From: an uncultured Christensenella sp. | GTDB lineage: Bacteria > Bacillota > Clostridia > Christensenellales > Borkfalkiaceae | NCBI GenBank assembly: GCA_905203015.1 | Contig: CAJKUC010000001.1 | Location: forward strand, 62,001-126,000 | DNA length: 64,000 bases | Reading direction: 5' to 3' | In this document: one piece after another, positions 35,847 through 44,011 of the stretch | Layout of the letters: each line of letters starts with the position of its first letter | How positions within the stretch are numbered: position 1 is the first letter of the stretch | Translations under genes and position numbers: made by a program | Notes under the pieces: generated by a model | The model's database searches: none | Told to the model about the DNA's origin: nothing | What the model saw: the letters and a program-made list of their open reading frames with translations, nothing else

Positions 35847-37127
35847 ATGGCGACGGGTATGTTTACCGACAAGGTGAAAATTTTAATCAAAGCGGGGAAC
35901 GGCGGCGACGGAATGAATTCGTTCAAAGCGTTCAAAGGCAAACCCGCGTGCGGGCCCGACGGCGGCGACGGCGGCAAAGGCGGCAATATTTATTTCGTCG
36001 GCGATAAAGACATGACCGATCTTTTTTCTTTCCGCTTCAAATCGAAATTCGAGGCGGGCGACGGGGAAAAAGGCGGCACGAACCGTTGCTTCGGAAAAGG
36101 CGGCGCGGACGTGGAAATCGCCGTGCCTTTGGGAACGCTGGTGAAAGACGCCGAGACGGGCAGGATCGTGTGCGACGTATTTTCCGACGGAGAAAAGATT
36201 CTGGTGGCGCGCGGCGGCAACGGAGGCAAGGGAAACGTACGCTTTACGACGGCGCGGCGGCATGCCCCGAATTTCGCGCAGAAAGGCGAAAGAACGTTTC
36301 CGCATTACGTGATTCTGGAAATGAAAGTGATCGCCGACGTGGGACTGATCGGATTTCCGAACGTGGGCAAGAGCACGTTGCTTTCAAAAATTTCCGCGGC
36401 GAAGCCGAAGATCGCGAATTATCATTTCACCACCCTTTCGCCTAATCTCGGCGTAGTGCGTTATTACGATAATACGTTCGTGGCGGCGGATATTCCGGGG
36501 CTGATCGAGGGCGCGTCGAAAGGTGCGGGGCTGGGACATGATTTTCTGCGGCATATCGAACGTACGCGGATGCTGTGCCACGTTGTGGATATTTCGGGCT
36601 GCGAAGGGCGCGATCCGATCGAAGATTTCAAAAAGATCAATGCGGAACTGAAAGATTACAGCGAAACGCTCGCGGCTTTGCCGCAGGTGATCGTGTGCAA
36701 TAAATGCGACGTGTTCGGGGCGAAAGAAAATCTTTCGGCGTTCCGCAAGAAATTCGGCAGAAAATATAAAATTTTTCCCGTTACCGCCGTTACGGGTGAG
36801 GGAACGGAAAAACTGATCGAAGGGATTTTTTCCGTGCTGGAAACGTTGCCGCCCGTGCAGCCCGTACCCGTGGAAGAGGATTTCGAGTACGCTTCGGAAG
36901 GAGATCTTTCCTACGAAATCGTACGCGACGAAAACGGCGTGTATGTAGTGATGGGCGGGCTTGTGGATATGTTGTGCAGAAACGTTGTGCTGAATAATCC
37001 CGATTCCATGCAGTATTTTCAGAAAGTACTTCGTTCGCGCGGCGTGATACAATCTTTGAAAGACGCGGGGTGCGGTGAGGGCGACACGGTGTCGATCGGC
37101 GACGTGGAATTCGATTTCGTGGAATAA
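35847..37127 (+). CDS. obgE: GTPase ObgE/CgtA
   Basis: A 426-residue GTPase acting in 50S ribosome assembly and stress control. The Gly-rich Obg fold (GGNGGDGMNSF, then DGGDGGKGGN) covers residues ~1-158. The G domain has GFPNVGKST (G1), DIPGLIEGAS (G3) and CNKCDV (G4, with NKCD as in many Obg proteins). A C-terminal OCT domain covers ~345-426. GGAGAGTGAG precedes the ATG. yhbY follows after 21 bp, a common neighbour. Confidence 0.97.
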   Translation: MATGMFTDKVKILIKAGNGGDGMNSFKAFKGKPACGPDGGDGGKGGNIYFVGDKDMTDLFSFRFKSKFEAGDGEKGGTNRCFGKGGADVEIAVPLGTLVKDAETGRIVCDVFSDGEKILVARGGNGGKGNVRFTTARRHAPNFAQKGERTFPHYVILEMKVIADVGLIGFPNVGKSTLLSKISAAKPKIANYHFTTLSPNLGVVRYYDNTFVAADIPGLIEGASKGAGLGHDFLRHIERTRMLCHVVDISGCEGRDPIEDFKKINAELKDYSETLAALPQVIVCNKCDVFGAKENLSAFRKKFGRKYKIFPVTAVTGEGTEKLIEGIFSVLETLPPVQPVPVEEDFEYASEGDLSYEIVRDENGVYVVMGGLVDMLCRNVVLNNPDSMQYFQKVLRSRGVIQSLKDAGCGEGDTVSIGDVEFDFVE

Positions 37128-37148
37128 AAAATAAAAGAAGGCGTTATT

Positions 37149-37457
37149 ATGATTACGAGAGACAATATTACGAGCAAACAAAGAAGCAAAATGAAGTCGC
37201 TTGCGGCTACGGCAACGCCGATCGCGCAGATCGGAAAGGGCGGTGTGACGGACAACCTTTTAAAAACGCTTTCCGACGCGCTGGAAGCGAGAGAACTGAT
37301 CAAAGTGAATATTCTCGCCACGGCGGACGACGACGCGGTGAATCTTGCCGAAAACGTGGCGGATCTTCTGGACGCGATTCCCGTGGCAGTGATCGGCAGA
37401 AAAGCGATTTTTTACCGCCGTTCTTCCCGCGACGGATTCGCGCATCTCGAATTTTAA
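37149..37457 (+). CDS. yhbY: YhbY-family RNA-binding protein (CRM domain)
   Basis: A 102-residue single CRM-domain protein that associates with pre-50S ribosomal particles. The family block KQRSKMKSLAATATPIAQIG and the GxxG-type GKGGVTDN loop are clear, followed by AREKIKVNI-like ARELIKVNI and PVAVIGRKAIFYRRS at the end. It is directly downstream of obgE, consistent with ribosome biogenesis. Confidence 0.95.
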   Translation: MITRDNITSKQRSKMKSLAATATPIAQIGKGGVTDNLLKTLSDALEARELIKVNILATADDDAVNLAENVADLLDAIPVAVIGRKAIFYRRSSRDGFAHLEF

Positions 37458-37709
37458 GGCAAAAGTACCATTTCGTTGTTTTTACGATTGCTTTATAGGG
37501 TTGCGCGTTTTTTTCGGCGTCGCGGCGTGTTTAGGCGTGCGGAAAACGGTTATAAATATAGGGTAAAGCGAGAACGGATCGTAAGGAAAGGCGTTTTTGC
37601 GGAAATTTTTGTACAGGTCGCGCGGAAAAATATCGTGCGGGAAACAGATGTTCCTTGCGGTTTCCGTTTTCGTGCGGCAGAATGAAACAAAAAAGAGGCG
37701 GTGACGAAT

Positions 37710-38366
37710 ATGTCGGAAGAAAAGAAGAACGAAAATATGAACGCCGATCAGGCGAAAAATACGTGTGGGTGCGCGAAAGACGGCGCATGCGCGCAGAATA
37801 ACGAAAAAGAATTATCCGGGGAGCAACCCGAACTTTGCGAGAAGGAAGCCTGCTGCAAAAAACAGGAACATTGCGAAAAAAACGAGAACGAGAAAGGTGA
37901 AAAGTGCGAAAAGAAGAAGAAACTTTTCGCCGAAATCGACGAACTGAAAAAAGAGGCGGAAGAAAATAAGCGTAAATGGTATGCCGTGACGGCGGAATAC
38001 GAAAATTACAGACGTCGCACGGAAAAACAATCAGCAACGCGTTATGCCGACGGCAGAAACGATGTGGTGGCGGCGTTGTTCCCCGTGGGGGATAACCTCG
38101 AACGCGCTCTCGCTTCCTGTGCCGACGAACAGACGAAGAAAGGGCTGGAGATGGTGCTGAAAAGTTTTGAAAAGGTGCTCACCGACGAGGGAATCGAAAC
38201 GATCGATCCCACGGGGAAGCCTTTTTCCGCAGACGAAGCCGAGGCGATTATGGCTGTACCCGCAGAGAACGGAGAGGAATCCGGAACGGTGAAACAGGTG
38301 TATCTGAAAGGATACAAAAAAGCGGGCAAAGTGTTGCGTTATGCGCAGGTGATCGTGATTTCGTAA
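37710..38366 (+). CDS. grpE: nucleotide exchange factor GrpE with cysteine-rich N-terminus
   Basis: A 218-residue protein. Residues ~72-218 are a normal GrpE: a long helix (AEYENYRRRTEKQSATRYAD), the DNLERAL helix, and a C-terminal beta-wing (PTGKPFSADEAEAIMAVP ... KAGKVLRYAQVIVI). GrpE releases ADP from DnaK. The N-terminal ~70 residues are unusual, with eight cysteines (C19, C21, C27, C43, C48, C49, C55, C66) in a Lys/Glu-rich context. The ATG at 37710 is chosen after GAGGCGG; a GTG three codons earlier is possible. hrcA, dnaK and dnaJ are not adjacent, and no CIRCE operator is visible upstream. Confidence 0.93.
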   Translation: MSEEKKNENMNADQAKNTCGCAKDGACAQNNEKELSGEQPELCEKEACCKKQEHCEKNENEKGEKCEKKKKLFAEIDELKKEAEENKRKWYAVTAEYENYRRRTEKQSATRYADGRNDVVAALFPVGDNLERALASCADEQTKKGLEMVLKSFEKVLTDEGIETIDPTGKPFSADEAEAIMAVPAENGEESGTVKQVYLKGYKKAGKVLRYAQVIVIS

Positions 38367-38730
38367 ATTTATAAAAAAATATTTTTTGCCGTACTTTTTA
38401 AAGCGCGGCTTTTTTATTGCCGAAAACCGGAAACCGCGGCTGTTTTTTTCGCGTTTTTTTGCGTATGTCTTATTTCATAAGGCGGGGGCGTCGTCGGCGG
38501 ATTTTTTGTTTTTTTTCATATGCCCGGGCGCGCATAAGACAAATTTCGCGAGGTCGAAAAAGGAAAAACGCCGTCGGATCCGCTCGTTTGCGGCGGCGGA
38601 CATATGCGTTTTGCCGCAAATAAAAAAATTGCGCTTCTTTCGCGGCTTATGCTCCGTATCGAAAAAAAAGCGCAAAAAAAACGGCGAAAATCAATGGATT
38701 TCCGCCGCAAATAAATCTGAAGACAGGGGA
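38367..38730. other. 364-bp intergenic region without a recognised feature
   Basis: Both strands were read. It is rich in A and T homopolymers, with short inverted repeats such as GGCGGA...TTCCGCC near the right side. The last part is 3' of the convergent phosphodiesterase gene. Small frames exist but lack ribosome-binding sites or family resemblance. I see nothing that I can name. Confidence 0.5.
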
Positions 38731-39300
38731 TTATAAAGAAAATTCGTCGAACGTTTTCCCCGTGGAAAGATCGATCCACGAAAATTTTCCGTCTTTTAAT
38801 ATCACAAAGGAATGGGGCGAATTTTCTTTCGGCAAAGATACCGAACCGCAGTTCAGATAGTATGCTCCGCCGGGAAGTTCTTTATGGCACGGTACGTGAA
38901 AGTGCCCGTTGAAGAGAATGTCGCCCCGATTTAAAAGCGGGGGATTTTCCGCGTTGAACAAATGCCCGTGCGTAAGAAATATCGTGGTGACTTTATCGCC
39001 GTTTTCGTAGGGGAACAGGGCGTAATCGGCAAGAACGGGGAAGGGGAGAACCATCTGATCCACTTCGCTGTCGCAATTTCCGCGTACGCACACCGCTTTA
39101 TCCTTCACTTCCGAAAGCATTGCCGCCACCTTTTTCGTGTCGTATCCGTCGGGAAGGTTATTTCTCGGTCCGTGGTATAAAAGATCGCCGAGAAACAGAA
39201 TTTTTTCAACGCCGCGCGCTTTCGCTTCGGCAAGAAATTTTTCGCACCACACCGCCGAGCCGTGTATATCGGAGGCGATCGCATAAACGATTTTACTCAT
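38731..39300 (-). CDS. YfcE-family metallophosphoesterase
   Basis: A 189-residue calcineurin-like phosphodiesterase. Metal-binding motifs appear in order: SDIHGS (DxH), FLGDLLYHG (GDxxxxG), RGNCDSE (GNCD), LTHGHLF and NGHFHVP (GHxH). YfcE of E. coli hydrolyses simple phosphodiesters in vitro; the natural substrate is unknown. It lies 15 bp downstream of the dehydrogenase-like gene and probably shares its transcript. Confidence 0.92.
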   Translation of the reverse strand: MSKIVYAIASDIHGSAVWCEKFLAEAKARGVEKILFLGDLLYHGPRNNLPDGYDTKKVAAMLSEVKDKAVCVRGNCDSEVDQMVLPFPVLADYALFPYENGDKVTTIFLTHGHLFNAENPPLLNRGDILFNGHFHVPCHKELPGGAYYLNCGSVSLPKENSPHSFVILKDGKFSWIDLSTGKTFDEFSL

Positions 39301-39315
39301 GGAATATTTCCTTTT

Positions 39316-40308
39316 TTAAAACATGAATTTGAAGATGTCGAATTCTTCGTTGAGGCGCGAAGCGTCGCCGTTTGCATACGATTCGAGGGCCTCGGGCAAT
39401 TTATCCTCGGGCGACTGCGTGAACGTAAATTCGCCGTACGACACCGCTTTATTCGCGAGTACGTTGATCGCAGAGGAAATATATTCCCGATTGTCGCATA
39501 CGCACTTCACCGTCACGTCGTTTTTCATGGCGGCGGAAAGGTTCACCGTTACGTTTTTCTCCGTTCTCGCGCAGAAGATCGTCGTTGCGCGGCGTGCCAC
39601 AAGAGAAAATACCCGCGAAGGCTCGCTTTTATTTGAAAAAGCGAAATACACCGCCGCATCCGCCAGCGCGCCGCCCGTAATACGCAGCAGATTGTCGCGT
39701 AACGTGTCGTCGTAGGGGAAGGTGTAATAGATGCCGCATTTTTTTGCCAGAGCAAGGCGTTCCGCGTTGTTGTCGGCAAGAACGGGTACGGCGCGGTGAT
39801 AAATGAGAATCTGGCAGAGGATATTCGCGTATAATCCGCCGCCGATCACCAGCACGTGCTGCCCCGCGCCAACGCCCGTTTCGTCCACGATTTTTTCCGC
39901 CGTAGCCACCGCGTCGATCAGAAACGCCGCTTCGTCGGATACGCTGGGGGGAAGCGTGTAGGCTTCCGAAGCGTTGACGAACGCGAAATCGCGGTAGAAT
40001 CCGTCGCGGTTTTCTCCCGCTACGTCGATGCCGCTTTCCGATTCCTCGTTTTCCACGGCGTCGGCAAGGTACACCCGATCGCCTTTATTGAAATAGGAAT
40101 TTTCGCCCGCTTCCACCACCTGCCCCACGGCGTATCTGCCGGGAACGACGGGATATTTCACGCGCGTTGCGCCGGAATACACGGCTACGTCCGCTTCCGA
40201 AAGAAGCGCTCGCGTAATTTTCACTTTTGCATAGCCTTCCTGCGGGGCGGGTAAATCCCGATCGGCATGCGTTAAGTTTTTCGGGGAAAGAAGTTGCCAG
40301 ATTTTCAT
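39316..40308 (-). CDS. medium-chain alcohol dehydrogenase-like protein
   Basis: A 330-residue protein of the zinc-type MDR superfamily: a GroES-like N-terminal part (EADVAVYSGAT...PVVPGRYAVGQVVEAGENS) and a Rossmann domain with VLVIGGGLYANILCQ. The GHE zinc motif is altered (PGRYAVGQV), and no cysteine cluster for structural zinc is seen, so catalysis may be lost or different. The ATG at 40308 follows AGGTATCGAA. A longer version would run into the promoter and leader hairpin. In operon with the phosphodiesterase. Substrate unknown. Confidence 0.8.
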   Translation of the reverse strand: MKIWQLLSPKNLTHADRDLPAPQEGYAKVKITRALLSEADVAVYSGATRVKYPVVPGRYAVGQVVEAGENSYFNKGDRVYLADAVENEESESGIDVAGENRDGFYRDFAFVNASEAYTLPPSVSDEAAFLIDAVATAEKIVDETGVGAGQHVLVIGGGLYANILCQILIYHRAVPVLADNNAERLALAKKCGIYYTFPYDDTLRDNLLRITGGALADAAVYFAFSNKSEPSRVFSLVARRATTIFCARTEKNVTVNLSAAMKNDVTVKCVCDNREYISSAINVLANKAVSYGEFTFTQSPEDKLPEALESYANGDASRLNEEFDIFKFMF

Positions 40309-40330
40309 AATTTCGATACCTGTAAAATAC

Positions 40331-40375
40331 GAATCGGCGGAAAAGAAGAAAAAAATTTTTCTTCCGCCCGATTCC
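40331..40375 (-). promoter_or_regulatory. imperfect 5'-leader hairpin before the dehydrogenase-like gene
   Basis: GAATCGGCGGAA...(loop of A/T)...TTCCGCCCGATTC forms a long stem with a single bulge inside the 5' untranslated region, between the promoter at 40387-40415 and the start at 40308. No T-run follows in the minus direction, so it is not a simple terminator. It may stabilise or regulate the mRNA. Confidence 0.4.
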
Positions 40376-40386
40376 GATATAATGAT

Positions 40387-40415
40387 AGTATATCCTATTC
40401 CGACGATTTTTGCAA
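40387..40415 (-). promoter_or_regulatory. promoter of the dehydrogenase/phosphodiesterase unit
   Basis: Minus strand TTGCAA (40410-40415), 17-bp spacer, TATACT (40387-40392). Confidence 0.65.
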
Positions 40416-40444
40416 CTATTTTTCGTAAATTCGTGCAAAAACAG

Positions 40445-40473
40445 TTGACGGTTGAAGAAAAAAACGGTATAAT
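40445..40473 (+). promoter_or_regulatory. promoter of rpmE
   Basis: TTGACG (40445-40450), 17-bp spacer, TATAAT (40468-40473). Confidence 0.85.
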
Positions 40474-40520
40474 GGGAAAGCATCTGATACAGGAAAGCAC
40501 TTTTTAGCGAGGTGAGAGAC

Positions 40521-40724
40521 ATGAAATCCGATATACATCCTAAATATCATGAAGTTACGGTTGTCTGCGCTTGCGGTGCCACCTTCAAAACGGGAACGAC
40601 CAAAGAGGGCGACGTTATGAAAGTGGATATTTGCAGCAGTTGCCACCCTTTCTTTACGGGCAAGCAGAAACTGGTTGATACCGGCGGACGTATCGATAAA
40701 TTCAAGAAAAGATACGGTATGTAA
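40521..40724 (+). CDS. rpmE: 50S ribosomal protein L31
   Basis: A 67-residue L31 of the zinc-binding type: cysteines in CACGATF and [10 protein letters not shown] provide the four-Cys-like site, and the sequence ends [11 protein letters not shown]. Zinc-type L31 is often replaced by a cysteine-free paralogue under zinc starvation; no paralogue is in the window. The ATG at 40521 is selected after GCGAGGTGAGAG. It has its own promoter and terminator. Confidence 0.97.
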   Translation: MKSDIHPKYHEVTVVCACGATFKTGTTKEGDVMKVDICSSCHPFFTGKQKLVDTGGRIDKFKKRYGM

Positions 40725-40739
40725 GGAAAGAAAAGAATC

Positions 40740-40776
40740 GGGCTTTAAGGTGCTTCTCATCTTAAAGCCCTTTTTT
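40740..40776 (+). terminator. terminator of rpmE
   Basis: GGGCTTTAAGGTG pairs with CATCTTAAAGCCC, followed by six T. Confidence 0.95.
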
Positions 40777-40800
40777 CCATTACGCGGCACATTTTACGCA

Positions 40801-40826
40801 CATAATATATATGCATAATATATATG
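40801..40826 (+). repeat. tandem pair of 13-bp AT-rich repeats
   Basis: CATAATATATATG occurs twice head to tail (40801-40813 and 40814-40826), just upstream of the YqhQ-PrmC gene. Part of it is palindromic around ATGCAT. It could be a promoter/operator element or a chance repeat. Confidence 0.6.
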
Positions 40827-40873
40827 CATTTGCGATCTGAACGCGCACGGAACGGGCGCAACGGAGGAATAAG

Positions 40874-42703
40874 GTGAAAAAGAACAAAGAACAACGGAAA
40901 ACGCGTACCTATATCGGCGGGCAGGCGGTGCTCGAAGGCGTGATGATGCGCGGAAAAACGGCGATGGCTACCGCCGTGCGCGATCCGCGCGGGAAAATTC
41001 AGGTGGAGAGCGAACGGCTGACTCCGCCCGAAAAACGTTCCGCGTTTCTGCGCTTTCCGCTGGTGCGCGGCGTGGTATCTTTCGTTTCTTCGCTCGTCAT
41101 CGGAAACAAAGTGCTGCTTCGCAGCGCCGCCGTTGCGGAAGAAGAGGACGATACGCCGTCGAAAGCCGAAAAATGGCTGGCGGAAAAGCATAAAATCAAT
41201 GTAAGCGGGATTCTGAACGCGATTTCCACGATTCTCGGAATCGTGCTTGCGCTCGCGCTGTTTGTGGCTCTGCCGCAGGCGGTGACGCGCCGGACGAAAC
41301 TCGATCCGCACGCGCACGGCGGCATATGGTTTAATCTTGCGGAAGGCGGAATCAGAATCGCGATATTCGTATTGTATCTTGCGGCGATTTCGTTGATCCC
41401 TTCTTTAAAGCGCGTGTTTATGTATCACGGAGCGGAGCATAAAACGATTACGGCGTACGAAAAAGGGCTTGATCTTACGGTGGAGAACGTACGCGGCTGT
41501 TCCCGCGTGCACGATCGTTGCGGCACGACGTTTCTGTTCCTCGTGATGGTGGTGAGTATTCTCGTTTTTTCGCTTGCGAATTCGATTGTGGGCGGATGGA
41601 TCTATACGGGAAATTCAAAACTCGATTATTTGATCCGTTTTTTTCTGAAATTATTGCTGTTGCCCCTTGTGGCGGGAATATCGTTCGAGATTTTGCGCGC
41701 GCTGGCAAAGACGGAAAGTAAATTTTTTCTGATTTTCAAGGCGCCCGGGCTTTTATTGCAACGCCTGACGACGAGAGAACCGGAAGACGGAATGATCGAA
41801 TGTGCGATCGAGGCGTTTTCACGCGTGAAAGCGATGGATGAAGATCCCGCGCTTCCCGAAACGTCTTTCGCGGTGGCGGGAGAAATGAGCAAACTGCTTG
41901 CCGCAACGAAGAAACGGTTTTCGCGCGCGGGAATCGACGAGGAGGAAGCGGAATGGATTTTCGCGCTTTCTCTCGGTATTCCGAAGAGCGCGGTGAACGG
42001 CGAAGAACGCCTTTTGAAAAGCGAGCAGGTACGCGATATTTTAAACGTTGCCGACGAACGCCTTACGGGCAGACCGCTCTGGTATATCATAGGCAACACC
42101 GATTTTTACGGCTACGAACTCAACGTAGACGAGCGTGTGCTGATTCCACGCCCCGAAACGGAAGGGCTGGCGCGGCTGGCTTTATCGTGCGCGGAAGAAG
42201 GCGGAAAGGTGCTGGATCTTTGCACGGGCAGCGGCGCGATCGCGATCGCCGTTAAAAAGGAAGGAGATAAAAAAGGGCTGAATCTGCAAGTGACCGCCTG
42301 CGATATTTCCGAAGACGCATTGGAAGTGGCGAAAAGCAACGCGGAGAAATGCAAAGCGGATATAAAATTCGTTCAATCCGATCTTTTCTCGCGGATACGT
42401 GGCAGATTTTCCCTGATCGTTTCCAATCCGCCGTATATTCCTTCCGCCGTGATCCCCACGCTGCAAAGGGAAGTGAAAGACCACGAGCCGCACCTTGCGC
42501 TGGACGGTGGGGCGGACGGATTGGATTTCTATCGCAGAATCGCCGAACAGGCGGGAAAATATATCGAAAAGGGCGGATCGCTTCTGATGGAAGTGGGAAT
42601 CGACGAGGCGCAGGCCGTGGTGAAAATGTTTAAATACTGCGATTATTCCATGATTCTGAAAGACGATTTCGGCATGGACAGATACGTGAAGATCGTATTC
42701 TGA
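40874..42703 (+). CDS. prmC: fusion of DUF1385 (YqhQ) membrane protein and PrmC release-factor methyltransferase
   Basis: One uninterrupted 609-residue frame. Residues 1 to ~320 are a complete DUF1385/YqhQ-like membrane protein (GGQAVLEGVMMRG; YHGAEHKTITAYE; RCGTTFLFLV; several helices). From ~330 the frame continues as PrmC, which methylates the Gln of the GGQ motif in release factors: helical N-domain (EEEAEWIFALSLGIPKS), IPRPETE, motif I LDLCTGSGAIAIA and the catalytic VSNPPYIPS. In relatives the two are neighbouring genes before prfA; here they are joined with no internal stop and no obvious internal ribosome-binding site. prfA, the methylated protein's gene, follows after 56 bp. Confidence 0.93.
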   Translation: MKKNKEQRKTRTYIGGQAVLEGVMMRGKTAMATAVRDPRGKIQVESERLTPPEKRSAFLRFPLVRGVVSFVSSLVIGNKVLLRSAAVAEEEDDTPSKAEKWLAEKHKINVSGILNAISTILGIVLALALFVALPQAVTRRTKLDPHAHGGIWFNLAEGGIRIAIFVLYLAAISLIPSLKRVFMYHGAEHKTITAYEKGLDLTVENVRGCSRVHDRCGTTFLFLVMVVSILVFSLANSIVGGWIYTGNSKLDYLIRFFLKLLLLPLVAGISFEILRALAKTESKFFLIFKAPGLLLQRLTTREPEDGMIECAIEAFSRVKAMDEDPALPETSFAVAGEMSKLLAATKKRFSRAGIDEEEAEWIFALSLGIPKSAVNGEERLLKSEQVRDILNVADERLTGRPLWYIIGNTDFYGYELNVDERVLIPRPETEGLARLALSCAEEGGKVLDLCTGSGAIAIAVKKEGDKKGLNLQVTACDISEDALEVAKSNAEKCKADIKFVQSDLFSRIRGRFSLIVSNPPYIPSAVIPTLQREVKDHEPHLALDGGADGLDFYRRIAEQAGKYIEKGGSLLMEVGIDEAQAVVKMFKYCDYSMILKDDFGMDRYVKIVF

Positions 42704-42759
42704 TTTTCGTTTGCGCGGATATAGCGTATAGGGCGGATTGGTTAAAAAAAGGAGGGCGT

Positions 42760-43824
42760 ATGTCGGATCGGTTACGGGAAATTAAGGAAAGGTACGATTT
42801 TTTGAACGGCGAACTGATGAAAAACGAAATCTGTTCCGACGCGGAAACTTTCCGTAAATACTCGAAAGAGCGCGCGGACCTCAGTGAAATCGCAGAAACG
42901 TACGAAAAATATCTGGCGAAAGAAAAAGAGATGAACGACGCTTTCGCGGCGGCGGAAGAGGAATCGGATAAGGAAATGAAAGATCTTCTCACCGCCGAGG
43001 GGTACGATTGCAAGGAACAACTTGCGAAAATCAACGAAGAACTGAAAATTTTATTGCTGCCGAAAGACGAAGCGGACGAAAAAGGTTGCGTGCTGGAAAT
43101 CCGCGCGGGGGCGGGCGGCGAAGAAGCCGCTTTGTTCGCGGGCGTACTGTGCCGTATGTATTCGGGGTACTGTGCAAGAAAACGGCTGAAAATGGAGGCT
43201 GTGGATATTTCCTCTACGGAACTCGGCGGGGTGAAAGAAGCCGTGTATCAGGTGACGGGCAAAGGCGCATACAAATATCTGAAATACGAAAGCGGCGTAC
43301 ACCGCGTGCAACGCGTGCCCGAAACGGAAACGCAGGGCAGGATTCATACGTCTACGGCGACGGTGGCTGTGCTTCCCGAAGCGGAGAACGTAGAGGTGGA
43401 AATCAACGAAAAGGATATCCGCGTGGATATTTTTCATTCGGGCGGCGCAGGCGGGCAGAACGTGAACAAGGTGGCTTCCGCCGTGCGTATCACGCACTTT
43501 CCCACGGGGATCGTCGTCACCTGTCAGGACGAGCGTTCGCAACTTAAAAACAAAGAACGCGCTTTTCAGGTGCTTCGTTCGCGGCTCTACGATCTGTATC
43601 GCGGGCAGGCGGGTAAAGAGCGGGAAGAGAACCGCCGCTCGCTTGTGGGCTCGGGCGACCGAAGCGAGCGAATCCGCACCTATAATTATCCGCAAAGCCG
43701 TATCACCGATCATCGCATCGGGTTCAGCGTTTTCGATATGGATAAATTTCTGGCGGGGGATCTGGATCAGATGGTGGAGGCGCTTACGATCGCCGATCGC
43801 GAATTGCTTCTTCGTGAATCGTAA
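42760..43824 (+). CDS. prfA: peptide chain release factor 1
   Basis: A 354-residue RF1 that releases peptides at UAA and UAG. The catalytic GGQ loop reads SGGAGGQNVNKVASAVRITH, followed by the typical CQDERSQLKNK and SRITDHRIGF blocks. The helical N-terminal domain is normal. GGAGGG precedes the ATG. It follows the PrmC fusion gene, whose enzyme modifies the GGQ glutamine. Confidence 0.97.
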   Translation: MSDRLREIKERYDFLNGELMKNEICSDAETFRKYSKERADLSEIAETYEKYLAKEKEMNDAFAAAEEESDKEMKDLLTAEGYDCKEQLAKINEELKILLLPKDEADEKGCVLEIRAGAGGEEAALFAGVLCRMYSGYCARKRLKMEAVDISSTELGGVKEAVYQVTGKGAYKYLKYESGVHRVQRVPETETQGRIHTSTATVAVLPEAENVEVEINEKDIRVDIFHSGGAGGQNVNKVASAVRITHFPTGIVVTCQDERSQLKNKERAFQVLRSRLYDLYRGQAGKEREENRRSLVGSGDRSERIRTYNYPQSRITDHRIGFSVFDMDKFLAGDLDQMVEALTIADRELLLRES

Positions 43825-44011
43825 ACTGTTTTTGTTTTTGTCCGGTCGCGTACGTTTCGCTGCGTTCCGGGCGCGAAGACCGCAGACTTTTTTATGCGGG
43901 AGAATAGTCGTTTTATATCATCCGGGGGAAATCGATGATTTTCGTTTTGGTAACAAAGTCGCTTCTTTTCGGCGCGCGTCGGCGCGCCGTACGAAAACAA
44001 GGATGAAAACT

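Noticed and set aside
37458..37709. CIRCE operator or HrcA site upstream of grpE
   Set aside because: No TTAGCACTC-N9-GAGTGCTAA-like repeat found.
43643..44011. Upstream extension of the aminotransferase frame
   Set aside because: Runs through the end of prfA and intergenic DNA; family alignment and the ribosome-binding site both support 44012.
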